64,000 bases of DNA from Silene conica (GCA_029255685.2 CM055314.2:6714399-6778398), one strand, 5' to 3'; positions 47,444 through 59,921 are shown, counted from the stretch's first letter. Program-made: numbers and translations. Notes: generated by a model not told the origin, from the sequence alone.

Positions 47444-47573
47444 TAGTGAGATTTAGTTATGTTATATGATTCGTGTTGTTTATCGTCAATGCTTTACGTA
47501 AATTTTTGGGTTTTTTTACTGTGTTATATGAAAAAAATGAGAGAGGGAGATGATGTTGTGATGTTGTGTTTAT

Positions 47574-50514
47574 TTTTTTTTTTGGTGAAGAGACGTGGGT
47601 CACGACCCAGATTACAAAGATAACTAAAACGACGAAACACAAACACAAACAAAACTAAAGAAACGAAAAAACTACACGCACGAAACTAAAGGGAAACTAA
47701 GGATCTCCATCTACTGAAATTAAACGCGGCCAAGCGACCCCCCTGGCATCTAAGCTTATAAGTCTTCGCAGCGGTCCTGGTGTTTGATCAGGCTCAAAAA
47801 TGCGGAGATTCATCACTTGTTCGACCCCTAGATTAGCTAGCCAATCTGCACAGGAATTTGCCTCACGGTAGACATGAATTATATCCGCCTGCCACTCTGT
47901 CTCATAGAAGAAAGATCTGCAGATACGAATAAGATGGGAGTGTGCTGTAGGTAACAACTCCTTCTCTATATTCTTAATGAAGCTCTCAATGACCCTTGAA
48001 TCCGTTTGGATATAAATCCTAGGGTATTTTCTTTCAATTGCGATCATGAGTCCTCTTCGCAGGGCCATTAATTCTGCTCTAGTGACAGTAGCTATACCCA
48101 AATTCTCCGCAAACGAGATGAGTTCCTTCCCTGAGCTGTCTCTGATAATCCCTCCTACGCCAGCTATTCCCGGATTTCCTTTAGAAGCCCCATCGACATT
48201 CAACATCACCCAGTCTACTGGCGGTGCACACCATCTAATAGTCACTTCCTTTCGGCGAGAAGTCGTACCAAGGGTGATTAAATCCTGAGTATCTTTCGCC
48301 TCCAAAACTTCACGAATACGATCCGTGAGAGCAGTAAAATAATTTATAGGTATGGTTTCTTGTCGATTAAAGATCCTACAGTTCCTCCAGCGCCACAACC
48401 ACCACACTACTACTGCAAACGTAGTAGCCCAATGCTTCGCGTCTCCGCGTCCTCTCTTGGATAGATTACAGATAACCCATTCTTTGATGCTATTGGGAGA
48501 ATTAAACCAATCTAAATGAGCAAAAAGAAAGTGATTCCATACCATACGGGCTTTTGGGCAGTCGCGTAAAATGTGTAACGCTGTCTCCTCTACAGTCGGA
48601 CAAATCTCACAGCAGGGGTCTTCCGTAAAACCTCTCCGGGCTCGGTTGACATTAGACATTATTCTGTCATGCATTAAGAGCCATAAAATATTCTCATTCT
48701 CTGCGGTGCCCAAGTAGTCCAGGGTAGTTTCCATGACGAGCTTGAGTCTTGATATGACATTTGTCGAATGAGTCTGATCGCTGACTTTACCGAAAAGAAA
48801 CCCGACGGGGTCTCAGCCCAGTAGAACTTGTCGGTATTGGCTTCTCCCGGTACTACCTCAAAAGAAGCGATCGTCTGTAAGATTTCTGTTGGGAGTAAAT
48901 CCGCAAACAATTCCCATTTCCACCCTACGGCATCATCCCAGAAATCTGCCACATTCATAGATTGAAATTGTTCTGGTATCTCGAAATCCGTAAGTTGTTC
49001 TAGAGGTCTTTCAGTCGCCCATCTATGCTTCCAAAATAAAGTTGAAATACCATTGCCTATATTTGATCCGAGTCCTTTTTTCAACACCTCCGATGCTTCT
49101 ACGATTCCTCTCCATACATTCGAACAATCTTGTTTGGTCTCAAACATATCCATATCACATCTTCCTCTAGCATATTTATGCCGTAGGACCCGCGCCCACA
49201 GTGAGTTCGGGTCCTTAAGCACTCTCCACCCAAGTTTAGCCATGAAAGCACTATTTACTTGTCTCATCGATCTTAGCCCCAGGCCCCCATTCTCTTTTTC
49301 ATCAGTGACCATGTCCTAGGAAACCAAGCTAAGTCCACGAGAGTCACTGTCACCTCCCCATAGAAATCGCCTCGATTTTTTGTCAAGCTCATCACATACG
49401 CTCCGAGGTAGGTATGCCGATTGCATGGCATATGACGGTAAAACATTTAAGGTAGATTGAATTAGTGTTGCTCTTCCCGCCATTGATAGCCCTCTCGATT
49501 TCCATCCTGTTAGCCTTTTATCAACTCGCTGAATGACAAACTCGAAAGTCTCCTTAGTGACTCGTCCATGAATAGGTGGCATACCGAGATAAGTTCCGAG
49601 ATTGTCTGTGCTTTCAAATCCCAGAGCTTCGACAATAGACTCCCGGAGTCCTTCATCTGTATTCGGTAAGAAATACACTTTCGATTTTTCTCGCGAAACT
49701 CGGAGACCAGAAGCATCACAAAATCGCTTCAAAGCATTGTTAATTACCTCACTCTGTTCAACGCTCGCCTCTGAAAATAGTACGATGTCATCCGCGGAAA
49801 ACAGGTGAGTAAGGATGGGCCCCCCTCGACATGTCGGGAAACCTTTCCAGTTACCATTTTGTGCCTCGTGAACAATAATTTGACTCAATTTTTCCATACA
49901 TATGGTAAATAAATATGGAGAAAGCGGGTCCCCTTGTCGTATACCTCTTGTGGGAGCGACGAATTCAGTCATTTCTCCATTCCACAGTATATTTAACGTT
50001 ACTAAATGAATAAGCTTCATGATGACTCTGACCATTTTGAGAGGTAGTCCCATATCAATAAGACAATGATTGATAAAAGGCCATTCCAACTTATCATATA
50101 CTTTCTCAAGATCAAGTTTGAGGACCATGAATCCCTTCCGTCCCTTCTTCTTTCGCATCGAGTGGAGGGCTTCTTGGACTAGAATAATATTGTCAGTAAT
50201 TTGCCTTTGGGGAACAAAACTTGCTTGTACCGGGTTAATAAGGATCGGAAGGACTGGTTTCAATCTGTTCACAATCATCTTGGTAAGCAATTTGTAAACA
50301 ACATTACACAACCCAATAGGCCTAAATTGTTTAACTTGCTGCGGACTGTCGACTTTCGGTATTAAAGCCAAAAAAGAGCTTCTCCCAACCTTTCCGGTAA
50401 GATTTCCTCATTAAGAGCTCCCAAAACTAGGCGCTCCAAACTCGGCCGAATCGTACTCCATTGTGATTGATAGAACAAAGCTTGAAAGCCATCGGGTCCT
50501 GGGGCTTTGAAGGT
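47574..50514 (-). mobile_element. L1-type LINE, 5'-truncated, 2941 bp
   Basis: A perfect 16-bp duplication GTGATGTTGTGTTTAT (47558-47573, 50515-50530) flanks it. The 3' end is the poly(A) tail (poly-T on the plus strand at the left edge). It keeps the 3' part of ORF2 from within the reverse transcriptase onward; ORF1 and the endonuclease are lost, as usual after incomplete reverse transcription. It is inserted just upstream of the MULE transposase relic. Confidence 0.92.
47697..50510 (-). pseudogene. LINE ORF2: reverse transcriptase, zinc-binding and RNase H domains, disrupted
   Basis: Reverse transcriptase blocks are clear: FRPIGLCNVVYKL, GFMVLKLDLEKVYD, RGIRQGDPLSPYLF and the active site SADDIVLF (in place of the usual F-A-D-D). 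Next come the zf-RVT region (CCEICPTVEETALHIL) and a C-terminal plant-type RNase H with MLNVDGASKGNPG, TRAELMAL, TDSRVIE and EANSCADWLANLG. Lesions: an extra T near 50372 shifts the frame, a TAG at 49316-49318 probably replaces a Trp codon, and another shift occurs near 48700. Final stop just below 47700. RNase H at the C-terminus marks a plant L1 subgroup. Confidence 0.9.
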
Positions 50515-50530
50515 GTGATGTTGTGTTTAT

Positions 50531-50775
50531 GAAGAAGTATGAAGAAATGAGGGAGGGTAATGAAATGAAGCCAAATTTTGTAATATTTGAAAGAAGTATG
50601 CATGTTGTTTGTATGAAAATATTATTTTCTTATTATTAATAGTATTATTTAATGGCCAATTATTAGTATTAATAAGGCCCAAAGTACACAAAGGACAATG
50701 TGTGCAGGGAATAGGTGGCAGACATCATCTCACCATTAATGATGACCCAGACCCAGACCCGTATAGCTACAATAT
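50531..50775. other. Right subterminal region of the MULE
   Basis: MULE sequence outside the LINE, upstream of the transposase relic. Holds a short CCCAGA repeat (50746-50763). No gene. Confidence 0.6.
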
Positions 50776-50846
50776 GGTGCGTATTTGGCCCGTCACAAGC
50801 TTGCGACAGGTTGTTCCGTCTTAAATAAGAATTTGTGTAAATGAAT

Positions 50847-51533
50847 TTAATTTTAGGGGCACTACTTTTTTTTTGGTGTTTTATTTACGCACTTGTAAGT
50901 GAACATTTTCCTTATATTTTGAAGTTTTTTCCGAAATTAATTATTATATAAGTAAAATAATGAAAAAAATAATTAGTTTTATAGATATTTTTTTTTTTCA
51001 AAAAGTAATATTTTTTCTAAAATATTTTAAATTTTGAATATGTGTGAAATAATATTTATTTTATAGAATATTCACTTATTTATGTACATAATTTAATATC
51101 AAATGTCAGCGGTTCAATGGTTAGAACTTGATAAGTTATTTAAGGTTACGTTTAATAAAAGTACGCATATATGTTCGTTGTTATTATTGTACGTTTGATT
51201 ATCAACTAGATCATATCTTACTAATCAAATTAAAATATTAAATGCATAATAGTCTAACACTAACCACGTACTAAAATTATCTCCTCTCTTTTTACCTTTA
51301 TTTTCATTTATGTGTTATTAATGAAACCTAATTAACCAAATATTATTCATTGAAAACTTATTATATCAATCAAATTAGGTTAAAATTTCGTCTTTATTTC
51401 CATGATAAAAGAAATGTAAATAACTAAATATAAGATCGATTAACGACAAATTCGAATCGGATCATGAATACCGGATCGTATCTTGTCGGATCAAGTAATT
51501 AAAAATATCTGCTTAAACCCAACGAACACCTCC
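50847..51533. other. AT-rich spacer upstream of the GTPase gene
   Basis: Very AT-rich and without recognisable features until the GTPase promoter. Nothing else seen. Confidence 0.55.
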
Positions 51534-51542
51534 AAACCCTAA
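51534..51542 (+). promoter_or_regulatory. Telo-box upstream of the GTPase gene
   Basis: AAACCCTAA lies 89 bp upstream of the start codon. Telo-boxes are enriched in plant promoters of ribosomal-protein and ribosome-assembly genes, which fits the product; use here is inferred. Confidence 0.6.
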
Positions 51543-51630
51543 CAAAAACAGAAGACATAAAAACGGCGAAGCCTCGTTTTAGAACGCCCCTTCCCTTCTC
51601 TTTCTTCCCTGGAGCTCAAAGTCGACAACA

Positions 51631-54600
51631 ATGGCGAAAAAGAGAGAAATGAAGCCGAAGCATTCGCTTGACGTTAACAGAAGCAATGGCGAAAGCAGCA
51701 GTAACAATAAACGTAGCGCCGCTACTGTGCGCCGTCTTAAGATGTATAACACTCGTCCCAAGCGTAATCCTGAAGGACATATTCTTCGCCATGACCTTCA
51801 ATCTAAGGATTTGCCTTCTACTCGTATTCAACCTGATCGCCGCTGGTTCGGTACGATATCCTGACTCTTAAAGCTAATTTCTCAGAAATTTTGGCTAATT
51901 TGATGTTTAGTCTTATGAATTTTTAGTTTCTGCACTATTCTGTGTAAATTATCGTTTTTGATTTGATAATTATTAGCTTTATTTTGATGTTATGGCTATG
52001 ATTTATGAATGATTGAATTGAGCTGTGCAGTGTTTAAATGATAGTTAATTGATGCAGTTTTCGACCCAATTTTTAGCACGAATTGTATGTAAATCGCTCA
52101 TTTGGCGTAATAGTGTATGATTAACTGTATTTTGATGCAGTTCTAGAGGCAATTTGCAATATGAGTTGTATGAAAACTGGTTTCGGTACGAGATTTTTGA
52201 TTTGATAGGAATTTGTTTGAATTTGTGTGCTGAATGTGTAATCCATTAGTAGTAATGGATTTAATTTATTGTTAATGTTTTGAATTATTGATATCTGTGC
52301 TGTAGTGAGTATATAGCCATCATTCGATGCAATTGTTGACTCGGTTGTTAGTATGCGATTATGCGAAACTCTCTTATTGGCGCAGTCTGTTTAATAGCGT
52401 GTGATTGACTGTCATTTGATGCAATACTAGACTCAATTTGTAATTTGTAATTCGAGTCGTAAGCAAACGGTTTGCTTTGTACTTGCATTCATCTTGACAG
52501 TCAATGGTTGGTTTGTCATATCGATTTGATAGGGATTTATTTGGGGTTTTGTGGTAAATGTACAATTTCTTAGAAGAATTGGAGTTGATTCGATAACAGT
52601 CATTTGATTGATGCAATTTCCGAATCTATTTTTAGTATGAGTGGTATGAAATTGCGTATTCAGCGTATTAGTCTATAGTTACTTCTTATTTGATTGAGTT
52701 CTAGGCATTCTAGATATAAACTTCATTATGAATAGTATCAAAACTGTAGTCGATTTTGCTTTGATAGGGATTTTTTTGAATTCATACGATGAATCTTGAA
52801 GTTGTTAGAAGCACTGGCACTTATTTGATATTGTAAGTTATGAATTCGGCCTAATAGTGTACAAGTTAACAGTCATTTAATGTAATTTGAGTCACAATTT
52901 TCAGTATGAGCTGTAAGAAAATGGCATATTTGTGGACCCTGGAGAGATCAAGGTTAAAAGATTGTATATCTAACTTTTCAATTTACAAACTATAAACATA
53001 GAATGTACAGTAGTTTATTATTAATGGATTCATCAAGTTAAACTCTATTAGGTGATTGCGTGAGATGTTTTGCATCTGAATATGGATGTAGTGTTAAAGG
53101 TGGAGAAGAGGTGATCACTGCTGTTTTGTACGTTTAGACGAGGTGAGCTGATTTTTGATGGTTTTAATTTGACATTTTTCTGCAGGCAACACCAGAGTAG
53201 TTAATCAGAAGGAGCTTGAATTTTTCCGGGAGGAATTGCAGACTCGGATGTCGAACAACTACAATGTGATATTGAAGGGAAAAAAACTTCCGATGTCTCT
53301 TTTAAATGACCTTCCCAAGGTATGCATTCTATATATGTTGCGTTTGTTCTGTCCGTGTTCTACAATTACAGCCTTGCTCACTTCACATTTTCAAATTGAA
53401 TTTACTATGGTCATGTCATAACCTCAGCCTTTGGAGGTTATATGACTTAAATATCATTTATGTAGTCTGTACTTATGTCATGTGCCAACTTGTCATTAAG
53501 ATTTTAGGATGCCTAGGCTTATTGTAAGTGTCGGTGTTTTTTGGAAACAATCAAGGCACTACTTGAGGAATCTCTAGAAAGGGTTTATCGTTGAAGCATT
53601 TCGCCATCATCTATCCCACCTGTCGTCTCGCTTGCACCACTCTCTGTATCACAAGGATATCATCATATTGTTCTTCATCCTTTTTTTTACTGACAAACTT
53701 CTGTCCTCACCTCCCACTTTTTGCCATCTTTTTTAGTCAATTTCTTTCTCAATTTGGAATGCAAATTTTAGTGTAAAACTGTATGAACATGTGCCTTTAA
53801 CTGTATGAACATGTGCCTTTAACTGTATGAACATCATCAGTATGTTGGTATTTAGACTCACCTCTTTCTCATTTTTAAAGCAACGCAGATCTCATCTTCT
53901 GGATACTGAACCATTTGCCGATGTATTTGGACCAAAAGGAAAGCGAAAACGTCCAAAGCTTGAGGCTACAGATTATGAAGCTCTAGTGAAGAAAGTTGAT
54001 AATCGACAAGGTATTTACATTCTATCTCGAATTAAATTATACAACCTCTACATGTTTATGTTGTTGCCTTCTTTTTTTCACAACCTCTACAACTCTGTAT
54101 TGATGTGGTAAGGTATATTATACCGCTGGTACTTGTAACTCATGTAACAATCTCATCTTTGTTTGCGTTTTTTTGTAGATGCATATGAACAAAAAGTAGC
54201 AACTGTCCCAGCATCTGTCGCAGAAAATGAGGAGGATGGATTTAGGGATCTGGTTCGTCACACCATGTTCGAGAAAGGTCAAAGCAAACGTATATGGGGT
54301 GAATTATACAAAGTTATAGATTCCTCGGATGTCGTTGTTCAGGTCAGCAACTTGTTTTACATATCATCATACCTAGAGGTGGCAATCGGGTCACTCGGGT
54401 CGGTTACGGGTCGGGTCAAAGCAGGTCGGGTCATATCGGGTTCGGGTTATGTCGGGTTAGGACGGGTTCGGGTCGGTTCATGTCGGGTCATCTTCGGGTC
54501 GGGTCATCACGGGTGACAATTCGGGTTGGGTCATTAGCGGGTTAGGTTATTGACATATAATTTTATGCTTAGTTAATGGCTAGATGTACTAATTGAAGTT

Positions 54601-57600
54601 TAAGTTAAAATAATTAAGAAGAATTATCAATTTGGTGTCATTTAAAATTTTAAACTATTATTAAGCCAGTTCATTATAACGTCACCTATCGGGTTGAGAA
54701 ATATCGGGTCACAGGCCGGGTCTGTTCGGTTCGGGCCGATTTCGGGTTGGACAAAATAATGCTGATATCGGTTAGCGGGTCGGTTCGGGTTGGGTCAGTT
54801 CGGTTTCGGGTCGCCCAATTCTCGGGTTGTATCGGATCGGGTTTCGGGCAGGTCGGGTCGGGTTCATCGGGTCGGGTCAGCTTTTGCCAGCTCTAAATTC
54901 ATACCAATAGCCAATATGCAAATTCATATTAATGAGAAATTTCCTTCATGTTTAAACATATATTGTGTGCCACACCAGTAAGGTTATGAGATAATATTTT
55001 AATGTAAAGTCTTAGATATACGAGGAATTTCCTCATTTTCATGAGGAGTTTTTTCATTTTCATGATTCGTTCTGAAAACTTGCATATACTTTTCATATCG
55101 CAAAAGCGTTTTAGCTGTAATAACCCTTTTGTTGAACACTGGTGTTATTTTCCTGTATTTAGAAGCGCACCTGACACAACTCTTATCATTTCTGCAAATG
55201 GACAATAGAATAATAGATAAGTATTCATCGATGGTGCTACCTAGCTTGATTGGTATCTTTGCAGCTGTTATTTGACAGTATATGAAGGCATGTAGTTTGT
55301 GAGTTGTGACGCAAGTCAGCATTTTTTTTCACAAAGTCCTACCCTTTTTAGGAATTTTGTTATTGTCTAATGTATTGATCATTTTTCAAGGGTCTTCCCT
55401 GTTTGAAGGTTTTTTCAATTGTATTGATCTTTACTCATGGACTCATGGTTGATACATTTTCATTTCAAGGTCTTGGATGCTAGGGACCCCCAAGGTACAC
55501 GATGTTTTCATCTTGAGAAGCATTTGAAGGAGAATTGCTCGCATAAACATATGGTTTTCTTGCTGAACAAGGTTTGACATTTTACTTTTTTCTTGCTGGT
55601 ATAATTCCTACATCACGGTCTTTCCTTGAAGTTGACTCACATAATTGATATCTTCATTTATCCAGTGCGACTTAATTCCAGCTTGGGCTACAAAAGGATG
55701 GCTTAGAGTACTCTCAAAGGAGTATCCCACTTTGGCTTTTCATGCTAGCATTACCAAGCCATTTGGAAAGGTGAGGATCTTAGTTTCCTTGCAACAATTT
55801 GTTGTTCTTCATAGCAATCATTTTTTTCGGCTGTATAGCTTCAAGATGTTAAACCATGTTTGTAGTTTCTGCTTCTCTTTTTATCTTTATACCCTTTTTC
55901 CAAAGACACCCCAATGAGTCAAAATTCTCCCCTCTCCTAGCCATGTATCACATATGTACTTATTTTTGTTTTGTCATCTTGTACTCAATGTGAAATGGCA
56001 AGAGAGTTGTGCTATTAGGTTTTATTATTTGATGTTTGTGTGTTAAGATTGTGATTTAGTGTTATGCCTTTGACAAAAAAATGATTTATCTAATCTAAAA
56101 AGTGTGTATTTTGTTATTTGACTGACTTTGTTTTGATTGCAGGGTTCTCTTCTTTCAGTTCTGAGACAATTTGCTCGTTTGAAAAGTGATAAGCAAGCAA
56201 TTTCCGTGGGTTTTGTTGGCTACCCCAATGTTGGGAAATCATCCGTTATCAACACATTGCGTACTAAAAATGTAAACATCGTTTTTCACTTAACCACCTC
56301 TTTTATTTTTCATGAATTTTTTAAGATGCTTTTTCGTAACTTTTTATTTTCCCCTGTATCCTTAGGTATGCAAGGTTGCTCCTATACCAGGGGAGACTAA
56401 AGTCTGGCAGTATATCACACTTACAAAGAGGATATTTCTGATTGACTGTCCTGGAGTTGTTTATGGCAACAAGGACACTGAGACGGAAATTGTTCTTAAG
56501 GGTGTGGTATGTGGTATCTACCGTTGATTTTGGATTTTCTGGTTATTTAATAATCGTGTCTCATAAATATGTTCACAATGGGAAAACAGTATCTCAGTTG
56601 GGGCATTAATTTTATGGTGGTTGAATTATTGCAGGTGCGTGTTTCAAATCTACAAGATGCTGCAGAACACATTGGTGAAGTGTTGAAACGTGTGAAAAAG
56701 GAGCACCTGGAAAGAGCGTACAAGATTAAGAACTGGTATTTGTGCTTTTATCATATTGTTTTTTAATCATTCATTTTTATTACTGGCTTTCTAGGAGCAA
56801 AATGGCTGTATATGATTGCGCTCATAGGAGCGAAGATCGTTAATGGACTATGCGAGTATGCGTTGCAGTTTAGAAACTACTCTAGTACTCTTGTCCAACC
56901 AAAATGTCTTAAACCGCCAAAGTGCTAAAACGGAGTCCGGCTACAAAAAGATTGGGCCATTACTGTTGTTTGCAATCAGGCCTTGGAGGAAATAATAGTA
57001 GATGTTTGATGTTCATTACTCCTTTGAGTGTATCTGAATTCCGCTATCTTCTGGATGAGATACTTATCAGTGGGTTAAATGTCACTGCAATACGTTACCT
57101 TAAAATTTAAAGGAAAAATCACATTCAAGTTTTGACCTTGAGCTATATTATCGGTCTTTTTACAAATGTGGTCAAACTTCAAAGAGTATGCTTTACCAAG
57201 TAACTAGCGTATCTTTGCACACACATTCCTTTTTTTGCATCTTTTACGGGTTTCTTATGCTTTGGCGACTGTTTGGCTTGTTCTTCCATAAAATAATGTT
57301 TGTTCGTGAATTTGTTTTTATCAGGGCGGATGAGACTGACTTTCTAGTTCAGCTCTGTAAGCTATCAGGCAAGCTTTTGAAGGTATGTTGCGTTCACCCT
57401 ATTATCTATTTATCCGAGTTAGCTGCATAACACATCTTTTGGTGACCTCAAAAACTAATTATGGTGAGAGTAGACGTGTTACTGAGACGCACACATTGTG
57501 ATATTGATCGTCTAATAACTGTACAAAGTACGCTGTTTGAGATTTTCTGCGCCTAGGTTGGGTCTCATACCGTGGAATCGCGGATCAGGTTAGCCTTACG

Positions 57601-58031
57601 CGGTTGGCAGACTTAACACTGTCGTATACAAACGTACTTTTTAGCGATACGGTTTTTAAAAGTTACGGTTTTGAATTTTCCGTCGGTCAAGTATACGAGT
57701 TTGTGACCATGGTAATTCTCTCATGTACCAGGGTGGAGAACCAGACTTGATGACAGCCGCAAAGATGGTCCTTTATGATTGGCAGAGAGGCAAGATACCT
57801 TTCTTTGTTCCCCCGCCTGCCCTAGAAGACGGAACTTCAACCGTTGATGGTGATGACCAAGATAAAGAAATGGAAGAAGATAAAGAGAAAGAAAAGGCGG
57901 CAATGAAAGCTATTGCACAAGTCATTAATTCACAGCAGCTGAAAGATGTTCCAGTTCAGACTGACCTATTTAATGAAAGTGAGCTCAAGGGTAATTCACC
58001 CGACACCTCTGCACCGGTAGCTGCCCAGTAG
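51631..58031 (+). CDS. NUG2: Nuclear/nucleolar GTP-binding protein 2 (NOG2/NUG2), 527 aa, eleven exons
   Basis: Exons: 51631-51850, 53186-53319, 53881-54010, 54179-54342, 55470-55571, 55666-55770, 56143-56271, 56366-56506, 56635-56735, 57325-57382, 57732-58031 (1584 nt, in phase throughout). The GTPase motifs are circularly permuted as in YlqF/YawG proteins: DARDPQGT (about 219-226), NKCDLIP (249-255), GYPNVGKSS (311-319), PGETK (336-340) and DCPGV (355-359). A basic NGP1NT-type N-terminus ([11 protein letters not shown]) precedes, and an acidic/Lys-rich tail follows. The yeast counterpart Nog2 is a 60S pre-ribosome factor that blocks early Nmd3 loading; the same role in the plant nucleolus is inferred. 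Length agrees with plant homologues. Intron 1 (1.3 kb) has no recognised feature; intron 4 holds a repeat element. Confidence 0.96.
53777..53838 (+). repeat. 24-bp tandem repeat in intron 2 of the GTPase gene
   Basis: AACTGTATGAACATGTGCCT plus TT is repeated about two and a half times just before the exon-3 acceptor region. Confidence 0.9.
54374..54897. mobile_element. GGGTC-rich element, about 524 bp, in intron 4 of the GTPase gene
   Basis: Starts TAGAGGTGGCAA and ends TTGCCAGCTCTA, inverted repeats with one mismatch. Flanking 8-mers ATCATACC (54366-54373) and TTCATACC (54898-54905) match at seven positions, suggesting hAT origin. The interior has two blocks of irregular CGGGTCGGGTC-type repeats around an AT-rich core. 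Confidence 0.72.
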
Positions 58032-58685
58032 TACAATTATTTCGTGCGCTTCAAGTATTTGTTTTAAATGTTCTTCGATCCGTGTTTTATAACCGGACTG
58101 AGTATACATCTTGTTTCCCGAAGATTCTGTTTAATTTTATACAGTATTTTGTTAAAGTTCCTATCAGAAAGAAATTGTAAACCTGAAATGTCACTAATTC
58201 ACTCTACTTCCCTTGACTCGATTTTTACTAATGGTAATCATTTCTACGTCTTGGTGGCGTTAGTGGTTTCGGTCTTGGCACTCGTCCCGTCACTCGTCAC
58301 TCGTCACTCGTACTATGTGATCGGAGGAAAATAATGCCGGCATTTGTCCCTCGAATAGGGAAGACATAGTTGAATGTGTAAACAAATTTCATGGCCTTCA
58401 TGCCAGTCTTGTAGAAGTTCAAAAGTCTTTATGATTTTCATTACCGTTTAACCTAAAATAGTTATTGTTTAGTCCATTTGCCTTTGTTATTTGTTGTTCT
58501 ATTTAATTGGGGGTGTCGTAATGAAACTTCTCTTTTTTTTGGTCTTTGTGCCGAAACCAAATAATAATAATAATTTACTAGGACAGAGGTAATATAAAGT
58601 TGTCAATTCATATCGATCGCATTATATAAGAGTCGCATATAATAATTAATAAGTATTCTCACTATCTCAATGAAATGTTTACACT
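58032..58685. other. 3' flank of the GTPase gene
   Basis: Includes the probable 3' UTR. No exon or bounded repeat seen. Confidence 0.55.
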
Positions 58686-58694
58686 TATTTCTAA

Positions 58695-58882
58695 AAATAA
58701 GTCTCTTTTGTGACGGCTATATTTGTCACTGTAACGGGTCAAGTATCATCACTTGAGAAGCTAAAACAAAAATAAAAATGCCTAGAAAATAACAAATAGT
58801 TTATCGTTATCTATCAAAGTGATTATTATTTGACCCGTCACAAGCTTTTGACGGATATTACCGTCAAAAATGAGAATTTTTG
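58695..58882. mobile_element. Mutator-type MITE, 188 bp
   Basis: Left AAATAAGTCTCTTTTGTGAC and right (reverse complement) CAAAAATTCTCATTTTTGAC converge on GACGG and ACGGGTCAA words over about 60 bp. Perfect 9-bp duplication TATTTCTAA (58686-58694, 58883-58891). Same family as 60033-60218, 61658-61853 and 63710-63902. Confidence 0.85.
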
Positions 58883-58891
58883 TATTTCTAA

Positions 58892-59751
58892 TGGTAACAT
58901 CTTTCGATTTAGTTACACAGTATTGGGGAAGAGACATATCACACGTAGATTCGATATGAACAGAGATACCTTAAGCTACAACTAGTAGACTAGAAGCATA
59001 AAAACTGAGAACAAAGGTTTACAGAAGAAAAGACAAATTACATAAATACAAAATCATACGGACAAATATTTCAAAACTTAAGCTTTATCATCATTACATG
59101 CGTGACCAAAGTTATACTACAATATGTCAAGAAAAAGCCTAAACATTATTAAAAAGTAATCATTACAATTTCCGTATTCAGTTTAGTACGGCTTCATTCA
59201 GTTCAGTTCTATTTTGTTCATCTCTTCACAAATTCTCTTATTTCAACTCAACTCCTATCAACCGAAAAAAACAGACCCTAAATAAACGAAAGATATAATA
59301 GTTTTTTTTGTACGTGTGAGGGGCTAGCACCGAGATGGATGATATATTATGGTAGAATGCCTAGTGAATGAAAAATTCTCGTCTCATTTAGCTATATGAG
59401 ATAATGAAATAGTGTATATCATGTTTTATATTTAAGACAGATACTGTCGTTTTAAGGATCACCGGTCATTTAAAATTTGCTAGTTTAGTCAAAAAAGATA
59501 AAATACAAAATGTTAAAAAAAAGTCTAAAAATGAAATAAAAAAAAGCAATGATTACAATTAGGGATTTGTAGTTTGGTAGCTTAGTCGTAGTAGTACTTG
59601 ACAAGTTAAAAAGACTAACAAAACATGTCGTAAAAGTAGAAAGGTGTAGCCAAAGTGAAGAACAAGAAGAAGGCTAAAAAAGGGAATTTCGCATGTTTGC
59701 AAATGGTCAAATTTTTCATCGAGGAGTTCTGAACTTGTTATTGCTTTTCTT
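58892..59751. other. Intergenic, no gene recognised
   Basis: AT-rich spacer. No structure beyond short A/T runs. Confidence 0.55.
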
Positions 59752-59759
59752 TTTTAGGT

Positions 59760-59921
59760 GACTGTGGAGCTAGGGGGTTAGCACGGGCCTTCGCTCCCTC
59801 CTTGCCTGGTTGTTGAGATTTTCAAAGTTTTTAGCTAAATTTTTCGATTTTTTTAGGGTATCTCATTTGCCTTGCTAAGTTTTTTTCCCCTCCTTAAGCT
59901 CAAATCCAGACTCCGTCACTG
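59760..59921. mobile_element. hAT-type MITE, 162 bp
   Basis: A perfect 8-bp duplication TTTTAGGT (59752-59759, 59922-59929) flanks ends GACTGTGGAGC and GACTCCGTCACTG, a degraded version of the CAGTGGCGGAG type. Confidence 0.78.

Larger units (their letters stand above)
26715..50837. mobile_element. Mutator-like element (MULE), 24.1 kb with three nested insertions
   Basis: Left end CAGTCCGTTTTTTGTAAGAC and right end (reverse complement) CACAAATTCTTATTTAAGAC begin differently and then converge on shared words: AAGACGGA, GTCGCAAGCTTG and GACGGGCCAAATA. The element is flanked by a perfect 9-bp duplication TAAATGAAT (26706-26714, 50838-50846), the Mutator signature. Subtracting the Copia, CACTA and LINE insertions and their duplications leaves about 6.35 kb. 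It carries two convergent genes, like MuDR: a short plus-strand gene and a minus-strand FAR1-type transposase relic. The Copia element sits 62 bp inside the left terminus, so this MULE can no longer present an intact left end. Confidence 0.88.
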
